Below are positions 25,061 to 34,057 of a stretch of DNA of 47,135 nt, piece after piece. Each line of letters opens with the position of its first letter. The stretch's first letter is position 1. Under the pieces are notes generated by a model. It worked only from the letters and a program-made list of their open reading frames with translations. It made no database searches and was not told where the DNA came from. Position numbers and translations under genes: made by a program. Source of the stretch: PSRI01 sp041484195. GTDB lineage: Bacteria > Bacteroidota > Bacteroidia > Chitinophagales > Chitinophagaceae. Where the stretch lies: contig JBGPHC010000030.1 of the NCBI GenBank assembly GCA_041484195.1, positions 1 through 47,135 on the forward strand, given 5' to 3'.

Positions 25061-27064
25061 TCAATGAGGCTTTTTATTGTTGAACAATAAGTAACGGGAA
25101 GTCTGCCAGAATGCATCTGTCAGTGCCGACATTTTCTTACGGATCGCTTCTGTCTCTGGTAAATCGGGTATGGGATCATTATTTACGAGTGAAACAAATT
25201 CCTGTTTGGATCCATTGAGCTGCTTCCTCAGGAAATAATCATTCCTGGCAATCCCGATGGTATGCATATCCACGTCGAACATGAAGGCGAACTGATATTC
25301 TGAATTATTGAGGTAAGTGCTGTCCAGCAGATCCCGACCCAGGGTGGTATTATTGTACTTTATCCGGCTCAACCCTGCAATAGTAGGCAGTACATCGATC
25401 TGGGAGCAGACGCCGTGGTATCGCCTGGTGGATATAAGTTTAGGTGCGTAAAAAAGCAGGGGAACATGCATATTGTCCAGACGCATAGTGGTCCACGGGC
25501 GCGGAAACATGTCTCCGGCTTCTCCGGCGATTCCATGATCGCCTACAAAGACAAAGATGGTATTGTCAAAATATTTTTCCTTGCGCGCGGCTCCAATGAA
25601 TTGTTGGTAGCAAAAATCCGTATAGCGGAATGCATTCATTTCATCATTGCTTTCGAATCCGTATTTCGTCAGTGAGTCCTTCGGGAACCCGATTTTCTTA
25701 AATGCTGAAAGATCTTCCTGCGGAATACTGTATGGGCGGTGGTTGTCGGCTGTCTGTATGACCGCGAAAAATGGCTGTTTCTTCTCTCTGAATATCTTAT
25801 TCGCCTCCAGGAAAAGATTCTTATCGCTGATCCCCCATACATCTATTTTTGGAGCATCAAAATTTTCCTGTTCATATAGATGCAGGCCATTGATATTTGC
25901 CGAAAGAAGGCCCCTGATATTGGCCCAACTTGTGCTTCCGCCTATAAAATAATATTTATCGTAGCCCGTGAAATCGTTGACGATGGTATGCTGATCGACA
26001 ATCAGTGGATTTCTGCTGGAAGTGTTCGGGTATTGCACGTCGGGAATGCCGGTGAGTGTAGCCCACAGGCCTCTTGCGGTTCCATAAGATGGCGTGAAGC
26101 AACGGTCAAAAAAAATTCCCTGCTTACACATCTCGTCAAAAAAAGGAGTGGTGTTCAAGGGATTCCCCCACATGGAACTCTTGTAGGCGCTAAAGGATTC
26201 ACAGATCACCAATACAATATTGGGTCTTGATGAGGGGATATCCCCAACGGGTCGAACCTGTCTGCTAAAATTCAAAATCGAATCCGATCCTTGCGGAAGA
26301 GGGAGGGCATCCGCGATCAGGGGGTAACTTTTTCTTGCCGCCACAGGATCGTAAGTGGTATGCCTGAAATTGAGGGTATTAAAAAAATATTCTAAAGGAT
26401 TTAATGACAGGTTGGCCTGATAATCATTCCCCATGGCAAAAGCATCGCTCCAGCGTAAAGGGTATTGTCCGATCCTGCCAAAAATGCCGAGACCCATCAG
26501 CAGGATAGTAATTACCAGCCAGACTGCCCTTCCGGTTTTTCCGGCGACTGCCGCGGTTCTTTCTATCCTGTAATATGTTTTTCTCAGGATGAATAATACC
26601 AGCCAGGTCATGATAGCTATGCCTAATATGATCCAGATTACCGGATAAGTTTGCCAGACCATGTGCATGGAAATCCTCGCGTCCTGCAGGTAATTCAGGA
26701 TATTCGCGTTGAGTCTTTGGCTCAAATAATCATAGTATGCAAAATCCAGCACATAAAGCAGAAGCAGCATGGGCACCAGGATTGAGAACCAAATGAACCA
26801 AAGTTTTATCCCTCTTAGGGTATCAAATGGATTGAAGTAGGCGAAGCTGCACAAAACCAGTAATGGAAGCAACATGATGGCAACATCCTTCAGGTCGTAG
26901 CGAAAACCCAACATAAATGAAGTCAGGGAATGGTCCAATGAATTACCCTGCCTGGCAAACAAAAGGAAAAGCGCCAGTCGAAACAAACTCATCAGCAACA
27001 ATAATACAATGCCTGTTGAAAAAACCAGCCTGATTAGCCTGGGAATCCTTAATCTGTGCAACAT
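25061..27064 (-). CDS. LtaS-like sulfatase-fold membrane phosphotransferase
   Basis: A 667-residue protein with about five N-terminal membrane helices and a large periplasmic sulfatase-fold domain. The metal site begins at VICESFSAY, and the likely catalytic threonine is in SYGTARGLWATLTG, the place of the LtaS nucleophile. Further metal ligands are in FVGDHGI and ADNHRPY. Gram-negative members of this alkaline phosphatase-like family add phosphoglycerol or phosphoethanolamine groups to glycans or lipids, or hydrolyse such groups. Bacteroidota have no lipoteichoic acid, so the acceptor is unknown. The frame extends 27 codons upstream, but the ATG at 27064 sits right before the first helix. 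Confidence 0.88.
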   Translation of the reverse strand: MLHRLRIPRLIRLVFSTGIVLLLLMSLFRLALFLLFARQGNSLDHSLTSFMLGFRYDLKDVAIMLLPLLVLCSFAYFNPFDTLRGIKLWFIWFSILVPMLLLLYVLDFAYYDYLSQRLNANILNYLQDARISMHMVWQTYPVIWIILGIAIMTWLVLFILRKTYYRIERTAAVAGKTGRAVWLVITILLMGLGIFGRIGQYPLRWSDAFAMGNDYQANLSLNPLEYFFNTLNFRHTTYDPVAARKSYPLIADALPLPQGSDSILNFSRQVRPVGDIPSSRPNIVLVICESFSAYKSSMWGNPLNTTPFFDEMCKQGIFFDRCFTPSYGTARGLWATLTGIPDVQYPNTSSRNPLIVDQHTIVNDFTGYDKYYFIGGSTSWANIRGLLSANINGLHLYEQENFDAPKIDVWGISDKNLFLEANKIFREKKQPFFAVIQTADNHRPYSIPQEDLSAFKKIGFPKDSLTKYGFESNDEMNAFRYTDFCYQQFIGAARKEKYFDNTIFVFVGDHGIAGEAGDMFPRPWTTMRLDNMHVPLLFYAPKLISTRRYHGVCSQIDVLPTIAGLSRIKYNNTTLGRDLLDSTYLNNSEYQFAFMFDVDMHTIGIARNDYFLRKQLNGSKQEFVSLVNNDPIPDLPETEAIRKKMSALTDAFWQTSRYLLFNNKKPH

Positions 27065-27405
27065 TGAATGATAAATAGGGTCTAAAAATAGGCTATTTAT
27101 TTTTGTTGATGAGCGCCTGCAAGGTTGAATAAAAAAAATTGGCAATAAATTAAAATTAAGTGTTCATGAATTGTATTGCTACTTGACAATAGCATCCTGG
27201 ATATTAGCGGCATTTAAAATAATGCATGGCGGGGCGATTGACGAACTTTACAGGCAGGTTCCTGGAAATAATTCCAAACTCACCTGAAATTTTTTGGGGA
27301 GATTTGACTCAGCGCTCTGATGTTAGAAGAATGGGTGGCAAACAGTCGGGCTGATTTTTAGAATAAGACCGCAGGATTGCGTAGTTTAGATTAACGAATT
27401 GAAAG

Positions 27406-28704
27406 ATGATTGAATTAATAATATTGGCAGTATTGATCCTTTTGAATGGCTTATTTACAATGTCCGAAATAGCCCTGGTGTCGGCAAGAAAAAGCAGACT
27501 GGAAGCGGAGGCTGACAAGGGTGACAGGAACGCCAGGGTGGCATTGGAACTGGCCAACCGGCCGGAATTATTTCTTTCCGCCGCGCAAATAGGCATCACG
27601 TTAATTTCTATTTTAACCGGTTTTTATTCGGCGGAGAAATTCAATGTTTATCTCCAGCCCCTTATTGAAAAAATTGGATTTCTCGAGCATTATGCCAAAA
27701 CCATTTCCACGGTGATCATTGTGGCCGTTGTCACTTTTCTATCTATAATTTTTGGAGAGTTGTTGCCAAAAAGAATTGGTCTTCTCCAGGCAGAGCAGAT
27801 AGCCAAGATAATGGCCCAGCCCATGAAGACTTTTGCCAGGATCACCCATCCAATTGTGTGGCTGCTCAACAGCGTGTCGAGACTATTCTTCAGATTCTTC
27901 AATATCCGCCTGCAAAAAGACACTACAGTAACCGAAGATGAAATTAAGGCGATAATAAATGAAGGCACAGAACAAGGAACAATTGAAGAGGCCGAACAGG
28001 AGATCATTGAGCGGGTTTTCCATCTGGGTGACAGGAATATCACTTCACTCATGACACACAGAAGTGATATCATCTGGTTCGATATGGAAGAAGATGAAGC
28101 GAGCATCAAGGCCAAAATTGTAATGGAACCACATTCAGTTTATCCGGTTTGCAACAAATCCATTGAAAATATTGTGGGCATAGTATCCATCAAGAATCTC
28201 TACGCTCACGAACCCCATATAAGGTTCAAGAACATCCTGCAGCCCGCCATCTTCGTGCCTGAAAATAATACGGCCTACGTAGTATTGGAGCGGTTTAAAG
28301 AAACCAAGGTTCACAGTTGTTTTATTGTGGATGAATATGGAAGCCTCCTGGGAATGATCACCCTGAATGATATTCTCGAAGCCATTGTGGGAGATATACC
28401 GCAGACTGATACTTTGGACTATGAGATTAAGGAGAGGGAAGACGGCAGTTTCCTGGTGGATGGCCAGATACCATTTTATGATTTCCTCAGCCGCTTTGAA
28501 AAAACGGAATGGATGAATGAAGGAGAACATGATTTTGATACCCTCGCCGGATTTATCTTAGATCAACTGGAAAGAATTCCAAGAACGGGCGACAAATTAC
28601 ATTGGCGAGGATTTCAGTTTGAGATCATTGATATGGATGGCCACCGGATCGACAAAGTACTGGTTACCATTTCAGATAATATTAAAAGGCATATGGAGGA
28701 ATAG
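27406..28704 (+). CDS. CNNM/DUF21 and CBS-domain membrane protein (hemolysin family)
   Basis: A 432-residue inner-membrane protein of the CorB/TlyC (UPF0053) family. The DUF21/CNNM domain with four helices spans about 1-190, with the conserved GLFTMSEIAL near residue 14 and FGELLPKRIGL near 118. Two CBS domains follow (about 205-325, with MTHRSDI and GMITLNDILEA), then a small C-terminal CorC/HlyC domain (about 340-425). Members are linked to magnesium or cobalt efflux and CBS domains sense adenine nucleotides; haemolytic activity is a historical name only. It is divergent from the LtaS-like gene and forms its own unit. Confidence 0.92.
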   Translation: MIELIILAVLILLNGLFTMSEIALVSARKSRLEAEADKGDRNARVALELANRPELFLSAAQIGITLISILTGFYSAEKFNVYLQPLIEKIGFLEHYAKTISTVIIVAVVTFLSIIFGELLPKRIGLLQAEQIAKIMAQPMKTFARITHPIVWLLNSVSRLFFRFFNIRLQKDTTVTEDEIKAIINEGTEQGTIEEAEQEIIERVFHLGDRNITSLMTHRSDIIWFDMEEDEASIKAKIVMEPHSVYPVCNKSIENIVGIVSIKNLYAHEPHIRFKNILQPAIFVPENNTAYVVLERFKETKVHSCFIVDEYGSLLGMITLNDILEAIVGDIPQTDTLDYEIKEREDGSFLVDGQIPFYDFLSRFEKTEWMNEGEHDFDTLAGFILDQLERIPRTGDKLHWRGFQFEIIDMDGHRIDKVLVTISDNIKRHMEE

Positions 28705-28792
28705 AGATTCAGATCATTTACGCGGGTTCTGGCATCATATTTGAAAAATAATAGCACAGTATCTGCGTTCATAATTCTAAATCTGATATCTT

Positions 28793-29629
28793 ATGAAGTC
28801 AAGGACCTATGCCCTTTTCCTGGCCATTTTTACATCCTTAACCGTTTTTTCTTCCTGTAAGAAGGATAGTGTGCCAGGCACCGATAGTACTAAACCCGAC
28901 CTGGAAGTAGCTGAGACATTGCCGCCAGTGCAAATTGCTGTCAGCACCAAAATAAATGCAAACTGCCTTGGATTTTACAGGGCTGTCCCCGGGCACTATG
29001 ATTCCAATTCGAGGAAATATCCTTTAATGGTATTCATTCATGGCGTGGGGGAATTGGGAAATGGCACCACGGATTTGCCGAAAGTTTTGAACAATGCCAT
29101 GCCAAACCTGATCAAGAATAAAAAATTCCCCGCGAATTTTGTGGTAGGCGAAAAGAATTTTTCCTTTATAGTAATATCACCACAATTTGTAGCCTGGCCT
29201 TCGGCGGACGATGTGAACGCGGTGGTGAATTTCGCCGTCGCCAATTACAGGGTAGATACAAGCAGGATCTATGTCACCGGGCTAAGTATGGGTGGAGGCG
29301 CTACCTGGGATTATGCGGTTAAATATGCCAGCAGGATTGCAGCCCTGGCACCCATGTGCGGCGCATCGTCACCAAGTAGTTCCAAGGCGCAAAGCATTGC
29401 TTCCACAAATCTGCCTGTCTGGGCCTTTCACAATGAAGATGATCCAACCGTTACGGTCAACAATACCAAGGGCTGGGTAAATACAATCAATACATTTAAT
29501 CCCAATCCGCTGGCGAAGATGACGATCTGGCCTACCGGCGGGCATAATGCCTGGAGCAAAGCGAGTGATCCCAATTACAAGGAAAATAATATGAATGTTT
29601 ACGAGTGGATGCTGCAATACCACCGATAG
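28793..29629 (+). CDS. Alpha/beta-hydrolase lipoprotein (PHB depolymerase/LpqC-like esterase)
   Basis: A 278-residue predicted lipoprotein esterase. The lipoprotein signal ends at Cys22 (LTVFSSCKKD). The hydrolase domain has the early motif MVFIHGVGELG with an oxyanion-hole region, the nucleophile in GLSMGGG, an acidic residue in HNEDDPTV and a histidine in TGGHNAW, so the triad is complete. Proteins of this type, often linked to polysaccharide use, cleave acetyl, feruloyl or short-chain esters. It stands alone; a strong terminator lies about 130 bases after its stop. Confidence 0.88.
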   Translation: MKSRTYALFLAIFTSLTVFSSCKKDSVPGTDSTKPDLEVAETLPPVQIAVSTKINANCLGFYRAVPGHYDSNSRKYPLMVFIHGVGELGNGTTDLPKVLNNAMPNLIKNKKFPANFVVGEKNFSFIVISPQFVAWPSADDVNAVVNFAVANYRVDTSRIYVTGLSMGGGATWDYAVKYASRIAALAPMCGASSPSSSKAQSIASTNLPVWAFHNEDDPTVTVNNTKGWVNTINTFNPNPLAKMTIWPTGGHNAWSKASDPNYKENNMNVYEWMLQYHR

Positions 29630-29759
29630 TGCGGGCTTCTTTGGGAGGCTTCGGATCTTGCAACATTGGGGAATTGTAAATGAAAGAACAAAAGTACTAC
29701 GATTCTATAATCAAAATAATTCCGGATAGATAACTGTATTATATTCGGGATTGACACCT

Positions 29760-29801
29760 GACCTGACAGGTCCTGATTACCTGTCGGGTCTCTTTTTTTT
29801 T
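29760..29801 (+). terminator. Intrinsic terminator after the lipoprotein esterase gene
   Basis: A 12-base stem (29760-29771 with 29779-29790, one mismatched or wobble pair) with a seven-base loop is followed by TC and a run of nine T (29793-29801). The T run reaches the stop codon of the convergent DUF6702 gene. Confidence 0.8.
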
Positions 29802-30355
29802 CAGAAATCGAATTTTGAATGCGTTTCGGGGTAAGTCACGCGGGAACTCTTTCGGTTCCCATTCACTTTCACATGCATCATATTGATTTGTTCCTTTTTG
29901 AAATCATATAACAGTTCATTGAAGATATCCACTGTTTTCACCGATTTGATGCCAGGCGAAGAAAAATAGCACCAGGTGGCTTCGCTTTCAATTTCATAGC
30001 CGAGATAATTGAGCGGAATCTGCTTCCCGTCAACCAGTATGCGAAGATGGGAAGTAATATAATCAGCCATGCGCTTTCCCAACAGCGCTTTGTCAACCGG
30101 GTGATAAATATCAATTTTCGCGTGATATTGATTTTTCAATGTATTCTCGAAATCGTCTGTAAATATTTTGCAGGCCATTCCTAATTCTTTATCCTTTGGG
30201 TTATACTCTAATTCCGTAACCGTAATATAATACGGATGCAAATGCAATCCGGTACTGGATCTATTCGTGGACCCACCAGGACTCTCAAAATTATCTGTAC
30301 TATATACGAGCATGCAGGGCAATAGGATCAGCCATTTATTCAGCATTCCAATCAT
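29801..30355 (-). CDS. DUF6702 family exported protein
   Basis: A 184-residue protein with an N-terminal signal-like segment (MIGMLNKWLILLPCMLVYST), then a domain that opens with HPYYITVTELEYN, typical of DUF6702. The domain has alternating polar and hydrophobic strands (KIFTDDFENTL, LRILVDGKQIPLNYLGYEIE) and no enzyme motif. The function of the family is unknown. It is divergent from a HupE/UreJ-like gene, with 70 bases between the two starts, and an M1 peptidase gene follows the latter. I recall this neighbourhood in other Bacteroidota. The domain looks similar to the soluble N-terminal part of long HupE/UreJ proteins, so it may be the separate periplasmic partner of the membrane protein. 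Confidence 0.8.
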   Translation of the reverse strand: MIGMLNKWLILLPCMLVYSTDNFESPGGSTNRSSTGLHLHPYYITVTELEYNPKDKELGMACKIFTDDFENTLKNQYHAKIDIYHPVDKALLGKRMADYITSHLRILVDGKQIPLNYLGYEIESEATWCYFSSPGIKSVKTVDIFNELLYDFKKEQINMMHVKVNGNRKSSRVTYPETHSKFDF

Positions 30356-30368
30356 TGATAAGGAAATT

Positions 30369-30398
30369 TTTGCTCATACAAAACTCTGGTTTATTTTG
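30369..30398 (+). promoter_or_regulatory. Promoter of the HupE/UreJ-like gene
   Basis: TTTG (30369-30372) and TATTTTG (30392-30398) are separated by exactly 19 bases. The -7 box lacks one base of TAnnTTTG; otherwise the match is good. Transcription would begin near 30405, about 20 bases before the ATG at 30426. Confidence 0.55.
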
Positions 30399-30425
30399 CC
30401 AGATAATTCATCTCCATCGGAAATT

Positions 30426-31004
30426 ATGACTGATTTTACACTTTTCTTCACCGAAGGAATCCGGCATATAACAGATTTCCGCGGGTACGATCATATCCTT
30501 TTTGTAGCCGCCTTGTGTCTGCCTTACCTGTTGCAAGATTGGAAAAAAGTGCTGATCCTCGTGACGGCATTCACCCTGGGGCATTCCGTTACGCTGGGAT
30601 TGAGCGTCTATGAAAAGATCATAGTCCCAACAAAATGGATTGAATTCCTAATACCGGTGACGATCCTGGTGACGGCATTGGAAAATCTGGGCGTGAAGCA
30701 ATTTGAATTCAGGAGATCGAACCTGCGATACGCGTCGGCCCTGGTTTTTGGGTTGATTCATGGCATGGGCTTTTCCAACTATCTGCGCAGCATGATGGGT
30801 AAGGATGAAAATATATTCAGTGAATTGTTTGCTTTTAACCTGGGGCTGGAAGTGGGACAGATCACCATCGTATTAGCGGTTTTAATAATAGGATTCCTAT
30901 TTGTAAACCTGTTTAAAGTCCCGCGAAGGGAATGGCTGCTTTTTGTTTCGGGTGGAATTTTTGGTTTAGCTTTACTGATGGCCATTGAAAGGTGGCCCGG
31001 ATAA
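30426..31004 (+). CDS. HupE/UreJ-like membrane protein
   Basis: A 192-residue protein with about six membrane helices. The family marks are the first-helix motif FRGYDHILFV (18-27), GHSVTLGLS (52-60) and GLIHGMGFS in the middle. The longer open frame starts at 30267, but the ATG at 30426 gives the normal N-terminus and follows a promoter. HupE/UreJ proteins move nickel or cobalt across membranes; the short form found in Bacteroidota has no proven substrate and lies outside any hydrogenase or urease context here. It is divergent from the DUF6702 gene. The M1 peptidase gene begins 76 bases downstream with its own candidate promoter. Confidence 0.85.
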   Translation: MTDFTLFFTEGIRHITDFRGYDHILFVAALCLPYLLQDWKKVLILVTAFTLGHSVTLGLSVYEKIIVPTKWIEFLIPVTILVTALENLGVKQFEFRRSNLRYASALVFGLIHGMGFSNYLRSMMGKDENIFSELFAFNLGLEVGQITIVLAVLIIGFLFVNLFKVPRREWLLFVSGGIFGLALLMAIERWPG

Positions 31005-31018
31005 ATAATTTTGGCGAA

Positions 31019-31047
31019 TTGAGAACGGTGTTGGAGATTTATTTTTG
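31019..31047 (+). promoter_or_regulatory. Candidate promoter of the M1 peptidase gene
   Basis: TTG (31019-31021) and a perfect TATTTTTG (31040-31047) are separated by 18 bases. Transcription would begin near 31054, leaving a leader of about 27 bases before the ATG at 31081. Confidence 0.45.
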
Positions 31048-31080
31048 GCATTTCGGAACCTATATGCAAAATATACAAAC

Positions 31081-33444
31081 ATGAGAAAGAATCTGATTTC
31101 ATTTTTATTATTGACATGGAGTGTTTGCCTGCTATCTTATGTGCAGGCTCAGCAAGGCAGCAGCGCCATATCCCGGGACAGTCGGACAGAGCCATCCGGA
31201 ACAGGCCAGGCCCCTCTTTCCAATCCCGGATCCAATCACGCTAACAGGTTTGAACAATTGGGATACCTGCTTCCCACTCCCAATGAATACCGCACGGCAA
31301 GCGGTGCGCCGGGTTCAAAATACTGGCAGCAAAGGGCCGACTACGATATAAGTTGCGAATTGGATGAGCCGGCACTCAGGTTGACCGGCACCGAAACGAT
31401 CACTTATTACAATAATTCCCCTGATGAGTTGAGGTATCTCTGGATTCAGTTGGATGAAAATATACATAACCCCGGCAGCGACAATAACCGCTATACTACA
31501 TCCAAAATGCCGGCACGTGCTACCAACGACCAATTGATGAACCTTGAGCCCTGGAGGAAAATGGAAGGTTATGGAGTGAATATCACGAAAATATCAGACG
31601 GCGCGGGAAAGGATATTTCTTTTATGGTCAACAAGACAATGATGAGGTTGGACCTCCCTTCGGTGCTGAGGCCCGGCCAAAAATTCTCATTCAGGGTTGA
31701 CTGGAATTATAAGATCCCCGATAGAAAATTCCAGGGAGGCCGCGGCGGATTCGAATATTTTCCTGAAGACGGCAACCATGTATTTACCATGAGCCAATGG
31801 TATCCCCGGATGGCCGTGTACAGTGATTTCCAGGGATGGCAGAATCTGCAATTCAGCGGCGGAGCCGAATTCGCCCTGACTTTTGGGAATTTCAAGGTGA
31901 AGATGACTGTGCCTTCAGATTTTGTAATTGCGGCTACGGGTGAGTGTAAGAATTATCCACAGGTCTTGTCGGCTGACCAGCTCAAGAGATGGCAGCAAGC
32001 CCAAAATGCCAAACAACCTTACGAAGTAGTAACCCTGGCCGAAGCGGTTGACAACGAAAAAGAAAAGAGCCGGGACAAGAAGACCTGGATCTATGAAGCG
32101 GACAATGTGCGGGACTTTGCATGGGCCGCCTCCCGAAAATTCGTCTGGGACGCGATGCCCACCTATGTGGAGGGCAGGAAGATCATGGCCATGAGCTATT
32201 ATCCCAAAGAGGCTTACGCGCTCTGGATAAAATATTCCACTAAAGTAGTAGCACATACGCTGAAAGTGTATTCCAATCATACCATACCTTATCCCTACCC
32301 GGTAGCCATTTCAGTGGAAGGTTCAAGCGGCATGGAATACCCGATGATCTGTTTCAACAACGGGCGTACAGAAAAAGACGGCACTTACACCGAAGCCACC
32401 AAGCTTGGGATGATCAGTGTGATCATCCATGAAGTGGGCCATAACTTTTTCCCCATGATCGTGAACAGCGATGAAAGGCAATGGTGGTGGATGGATGAAG
32501 GATTGAATACCTTCTGTCAGTTCCTGGCCGAACAGGAATTTGACAATAAATACCCTTCCCGCAGGGGACCACCCCATTTAATCACCGATTATATGAGCCA
32601 GCCCAGGGATCAGTTGGAACCCATCATGACCGGTTATGACGCTGTAATATCCATTGGCAGCAACGCCTATGCGAAGGCATCGACCGGGTTGAATATGTTA
32701 CGTGAAACTATTATGGGGAGAGAATTATTTGATTACGCATTTAAAGAATATGCAAGGCGCTGGGCCTTTAAACATCCAACGCCCGCCGATTTGTTCCGGA
32801 CCCTGGAAGATGCTTCGGGAGTGGACCTGGATTGGTTCTGGCGTGGCTGGTGGTTTGGAACGGAACCGGTTGATATTTCTCTGGACAGTGTAAAATGGTT
32901 TAAGCTGGACGATGAGGCGAATACGAAAGTATTTGATCAACCTACATTCGAAGCCCTGAATGCCATCAGAAACAGGACCGATAAGTCCATCAATTTTGCA
33001 ACCGACTCGGATACCGCCCTCAGAGATTACTACTATTTTAACAGCGGAGCCGATGCAGCACTACGACAATCCAGGACGCCCAATCCGCCAACAGATAGCG
33101 CAAACAAATCAAAATGGGTGGACAAGAATTTTTATGAGCTCAGTTTCTCCAATAAGGGAGGAATGATCATGCCGATTATTATTGAATGGACATTCAAGGA
33201 TGGCAGCAAGGAGATTGACAGGGTACCCGTGCGGGTATGGCAACACAATGAATACAGCGTGACCAAGGTTTTCATCAAAGACAAAGAAGTTGCATCCATT
33301 CGCCTGGACCCAATGCGTGAAACTGCGGATATCGATGAGAGTAATGGATTGTGGCCGGTGAAGGAATTACCCTCCAAATTTCAATTATTCAAACAACAGG
33401 CCGCTCCAAGAAGCGGTAACGCGATGCAGGAAGGAAGGAAATAA
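31081..33444 (+). CDS. Secreted M1 family zinc metallopeptidase
   Basis: A 787-residue exported peptidase of the gluzincin M1 family. The signal peptide (MRKNLISFLLLTWSVCLLSY, then VQAQ) begins at the ATG at 31081; a start 12 codons earlier would disrupt it. An N-terminal beta domain precedes the catalytic part with the zinc motif HEVGHN (His450, Glu451, His454) and the third ligand Glu473 (WWWMDEG). The M1 substrate motif near residue 410 reads GSSGMEYP in place of GAMEN, which is common in this subgroup and may mean a substrate other than a simple free N-terminus. The last 150 residues have beta-rich composition. It may belong with the HupE and DUF6702 genes. Confidence 0.92.
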   Translation: MRKNLISFLLLTWSVCLLSYVQAQQGSSAISRDSRTEPSGTGQAPLSNPGSNHANRFEQLGYLLPTPNEYRTASGAPGSKYWQQRADYDISCELDEPALRLTGTETITYYNNSPDELRYLWIQLDENIHNPGSDNNRYTTSKMPARATNDQLMNLEPWRKMEGYGVNITKISDGAGKDISFMVNKTMMRLDLPSVLRPGQKFSFRVDWNYKIPDRKFQGGRGGFEYFPEDGNHVFTMSQWYPRMAVYSDFQGWQNLQFSGGAEFALTFGNFKVKMTVPSDFVIAATGECKNYPQVLSADQLKRWQQAQNAKQPYEVVTLAEAVDNEKEKSRDKKTWIYEADNVRDFAWAASRKFVWDAMPTYVEGRKIMAMSYYPKEAYALWIKYSTKVVAHTLKVYSNHTIPYPYPVAISVEGSSGMEYPMICFNNGRTEKDGTYTEATKLGMISVIIHEVGHNFFPMIVNSDERQWWWMDEGLNTFCQFLAEQEFDNKYPSRRGPPHLITDYMSQPRDQLEPIMTGYDAVISIGSNAYAKASTGLNMLRETIMGRELFDYAFKEYARRWAFKHPTPADLFRTLEDASGVDLDWFWRGWWFGTEPVDISLDSVKWFKLDDEANTKVFDQPTFEALNAIRNRTDKSINFATDSDTALRDYYYFNSGADAALRQSRTPNPPTDSANKSKWVDKNFYELSFSNKGGMIMPIIIEWTFKDGSKEIDRVPVRVWQHNEYSVTKVFIKDKEVASIRLDPMRETADIDESNGLWPVKELPSKFQLFKQQAAPRSGNAMQEGRK

Positions 33445-33868
33445 AGAACCGATTGTTTAGAATATTCAAGAAACCAATTCGTCAGAGGCTGGCTCCGGAA
33501 GGAAGTAGCCTCATTATCTTATTCCCTTAATTCCAGGAGGGCACAAATTTTTCGGATGGCTAACTGCAATGCATAATTGTGTTGGCCATTCGTTGCGAAA
33601 GACTATGCGCCAGTCTTCGAAAGTAGCAAACATACTTTCGCAAGTGGGGGTTTTACTTTTTAAGTCCATACTCGGACCGGTATAGCGTTCCCAACTGGAC
33701 CTTGTCAGTGAGTTTACCTTAGCTGATATTAGCTGATATGAAAACAAGAACAAAGGTTTAGAAAACAAAAACAGGAAGAAAAATACGCTAAGTAGCATGG
33801 AAAAAGCTTAGAATTGTGGGGGCCTTTCACTAGTTTTTTCAACCTGATAGGGAAACTCCAACAAAGAC
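33445..33868. other. Intergenic stretch without a convincing gene
   Basis: No frame here has good coding features. A 94-codon frame on the minus strand (33514-33798) begins with an unusual Phe/Leu run and resembles nothing I know. A short hairpin (GAGGCT at 33485-33490 with AGCCTC at 33507-33512) may weakly terminate the M1 peptidase transcript. A perfect 8-base inverted repeat lies at 33618-33640, and TTAGCTGATA occurs twice in tandem near 33719. The mix suggests decayed or mobile DNA. Confidence 0.5.
33618..33640. repeat. Perfect short hairpin in the gene-free stretch
   Basis: CGAAAGTA (33618-33625) and TACTTTCG (33633-33640) form an 8-base perfect stem around a seven-base loop. On the plus strand it is followed by a G run and TTTTACTTTTT, so it could act as a terminator or be part of a small mobile element. 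Confidence 0.4.
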
Positions 33869-33986
33869 GCGACTCATCCACCAATCAACCCAGCCTGAAT
33901 CATCCCTTTGAATGAAATCAACTTGCTCTTCCAAATTGGAATATCAAAATGGAGCCGATATTTTTGTACACTTAAATAAGATCGGA
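33869..33986 (+). repeat. Copy A of a promoter-carrying direct repeat
   Basis: About 118 bases that recur at 34740-34857 in the same orientation, with roughly 80% or more identity by eye and one single-base gap. The longest identical run includes TTGCTCTTCCAAATTGGAAT. This copy ends directly before the ATG of the ORF6N gene and carries its promoter. Confidence 0.75.
33936..33966 (+). promoter_or_regulatory. Promoter of the ORF6N gene, inside repeat copy A
   Basis: TTGG (33936-33939) and a perfect TATTTTTG (33959-33966) are separated by 19 bases. Transcription would begin near 33973, 15 bases before the original ATG at 33988. In copy B the matching box is TATTCTTG and the spacing one base shorter. 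Confidence 0.55.
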
Positions 33987-33987
33987 A

Positions 33988-34057
33988 ATGGCAAGGCATA
34001 TTTTAGTTCCGGGCGAATTTGTGATCAGTAAGATTTTTCTTATTCGGGGCAAAAAAA
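33988..34057 (+). pseudogene. Frameshifted 5' part of the ORF6N gene
   Basis: The ATG at 33988 opens a frame that begins MARHILVPGEFVISKIFLIR and continues GKK, the usual N-terminus of ORF6N proteins (typically ...SKIYFIRGQKVMLD). It runs into a tract of seven A (34051-34057). With six A it would join in frame to the following segment VMFDNDLAGFYGV; with seven it shifts and stops at once. This is either a real frameshift, a slippage-prone switch or a sequencing error in the homopolymer. Confidence 0.75.

Noticed and set aside
33514..33798. A 94-codon minus-strand frame with a hydrophobic start
   Set aside because: The Phe/Leu start comes from an A-rich stretch on the other strand, the rest resembles no known family, and a perfect hairpin lies inside it.
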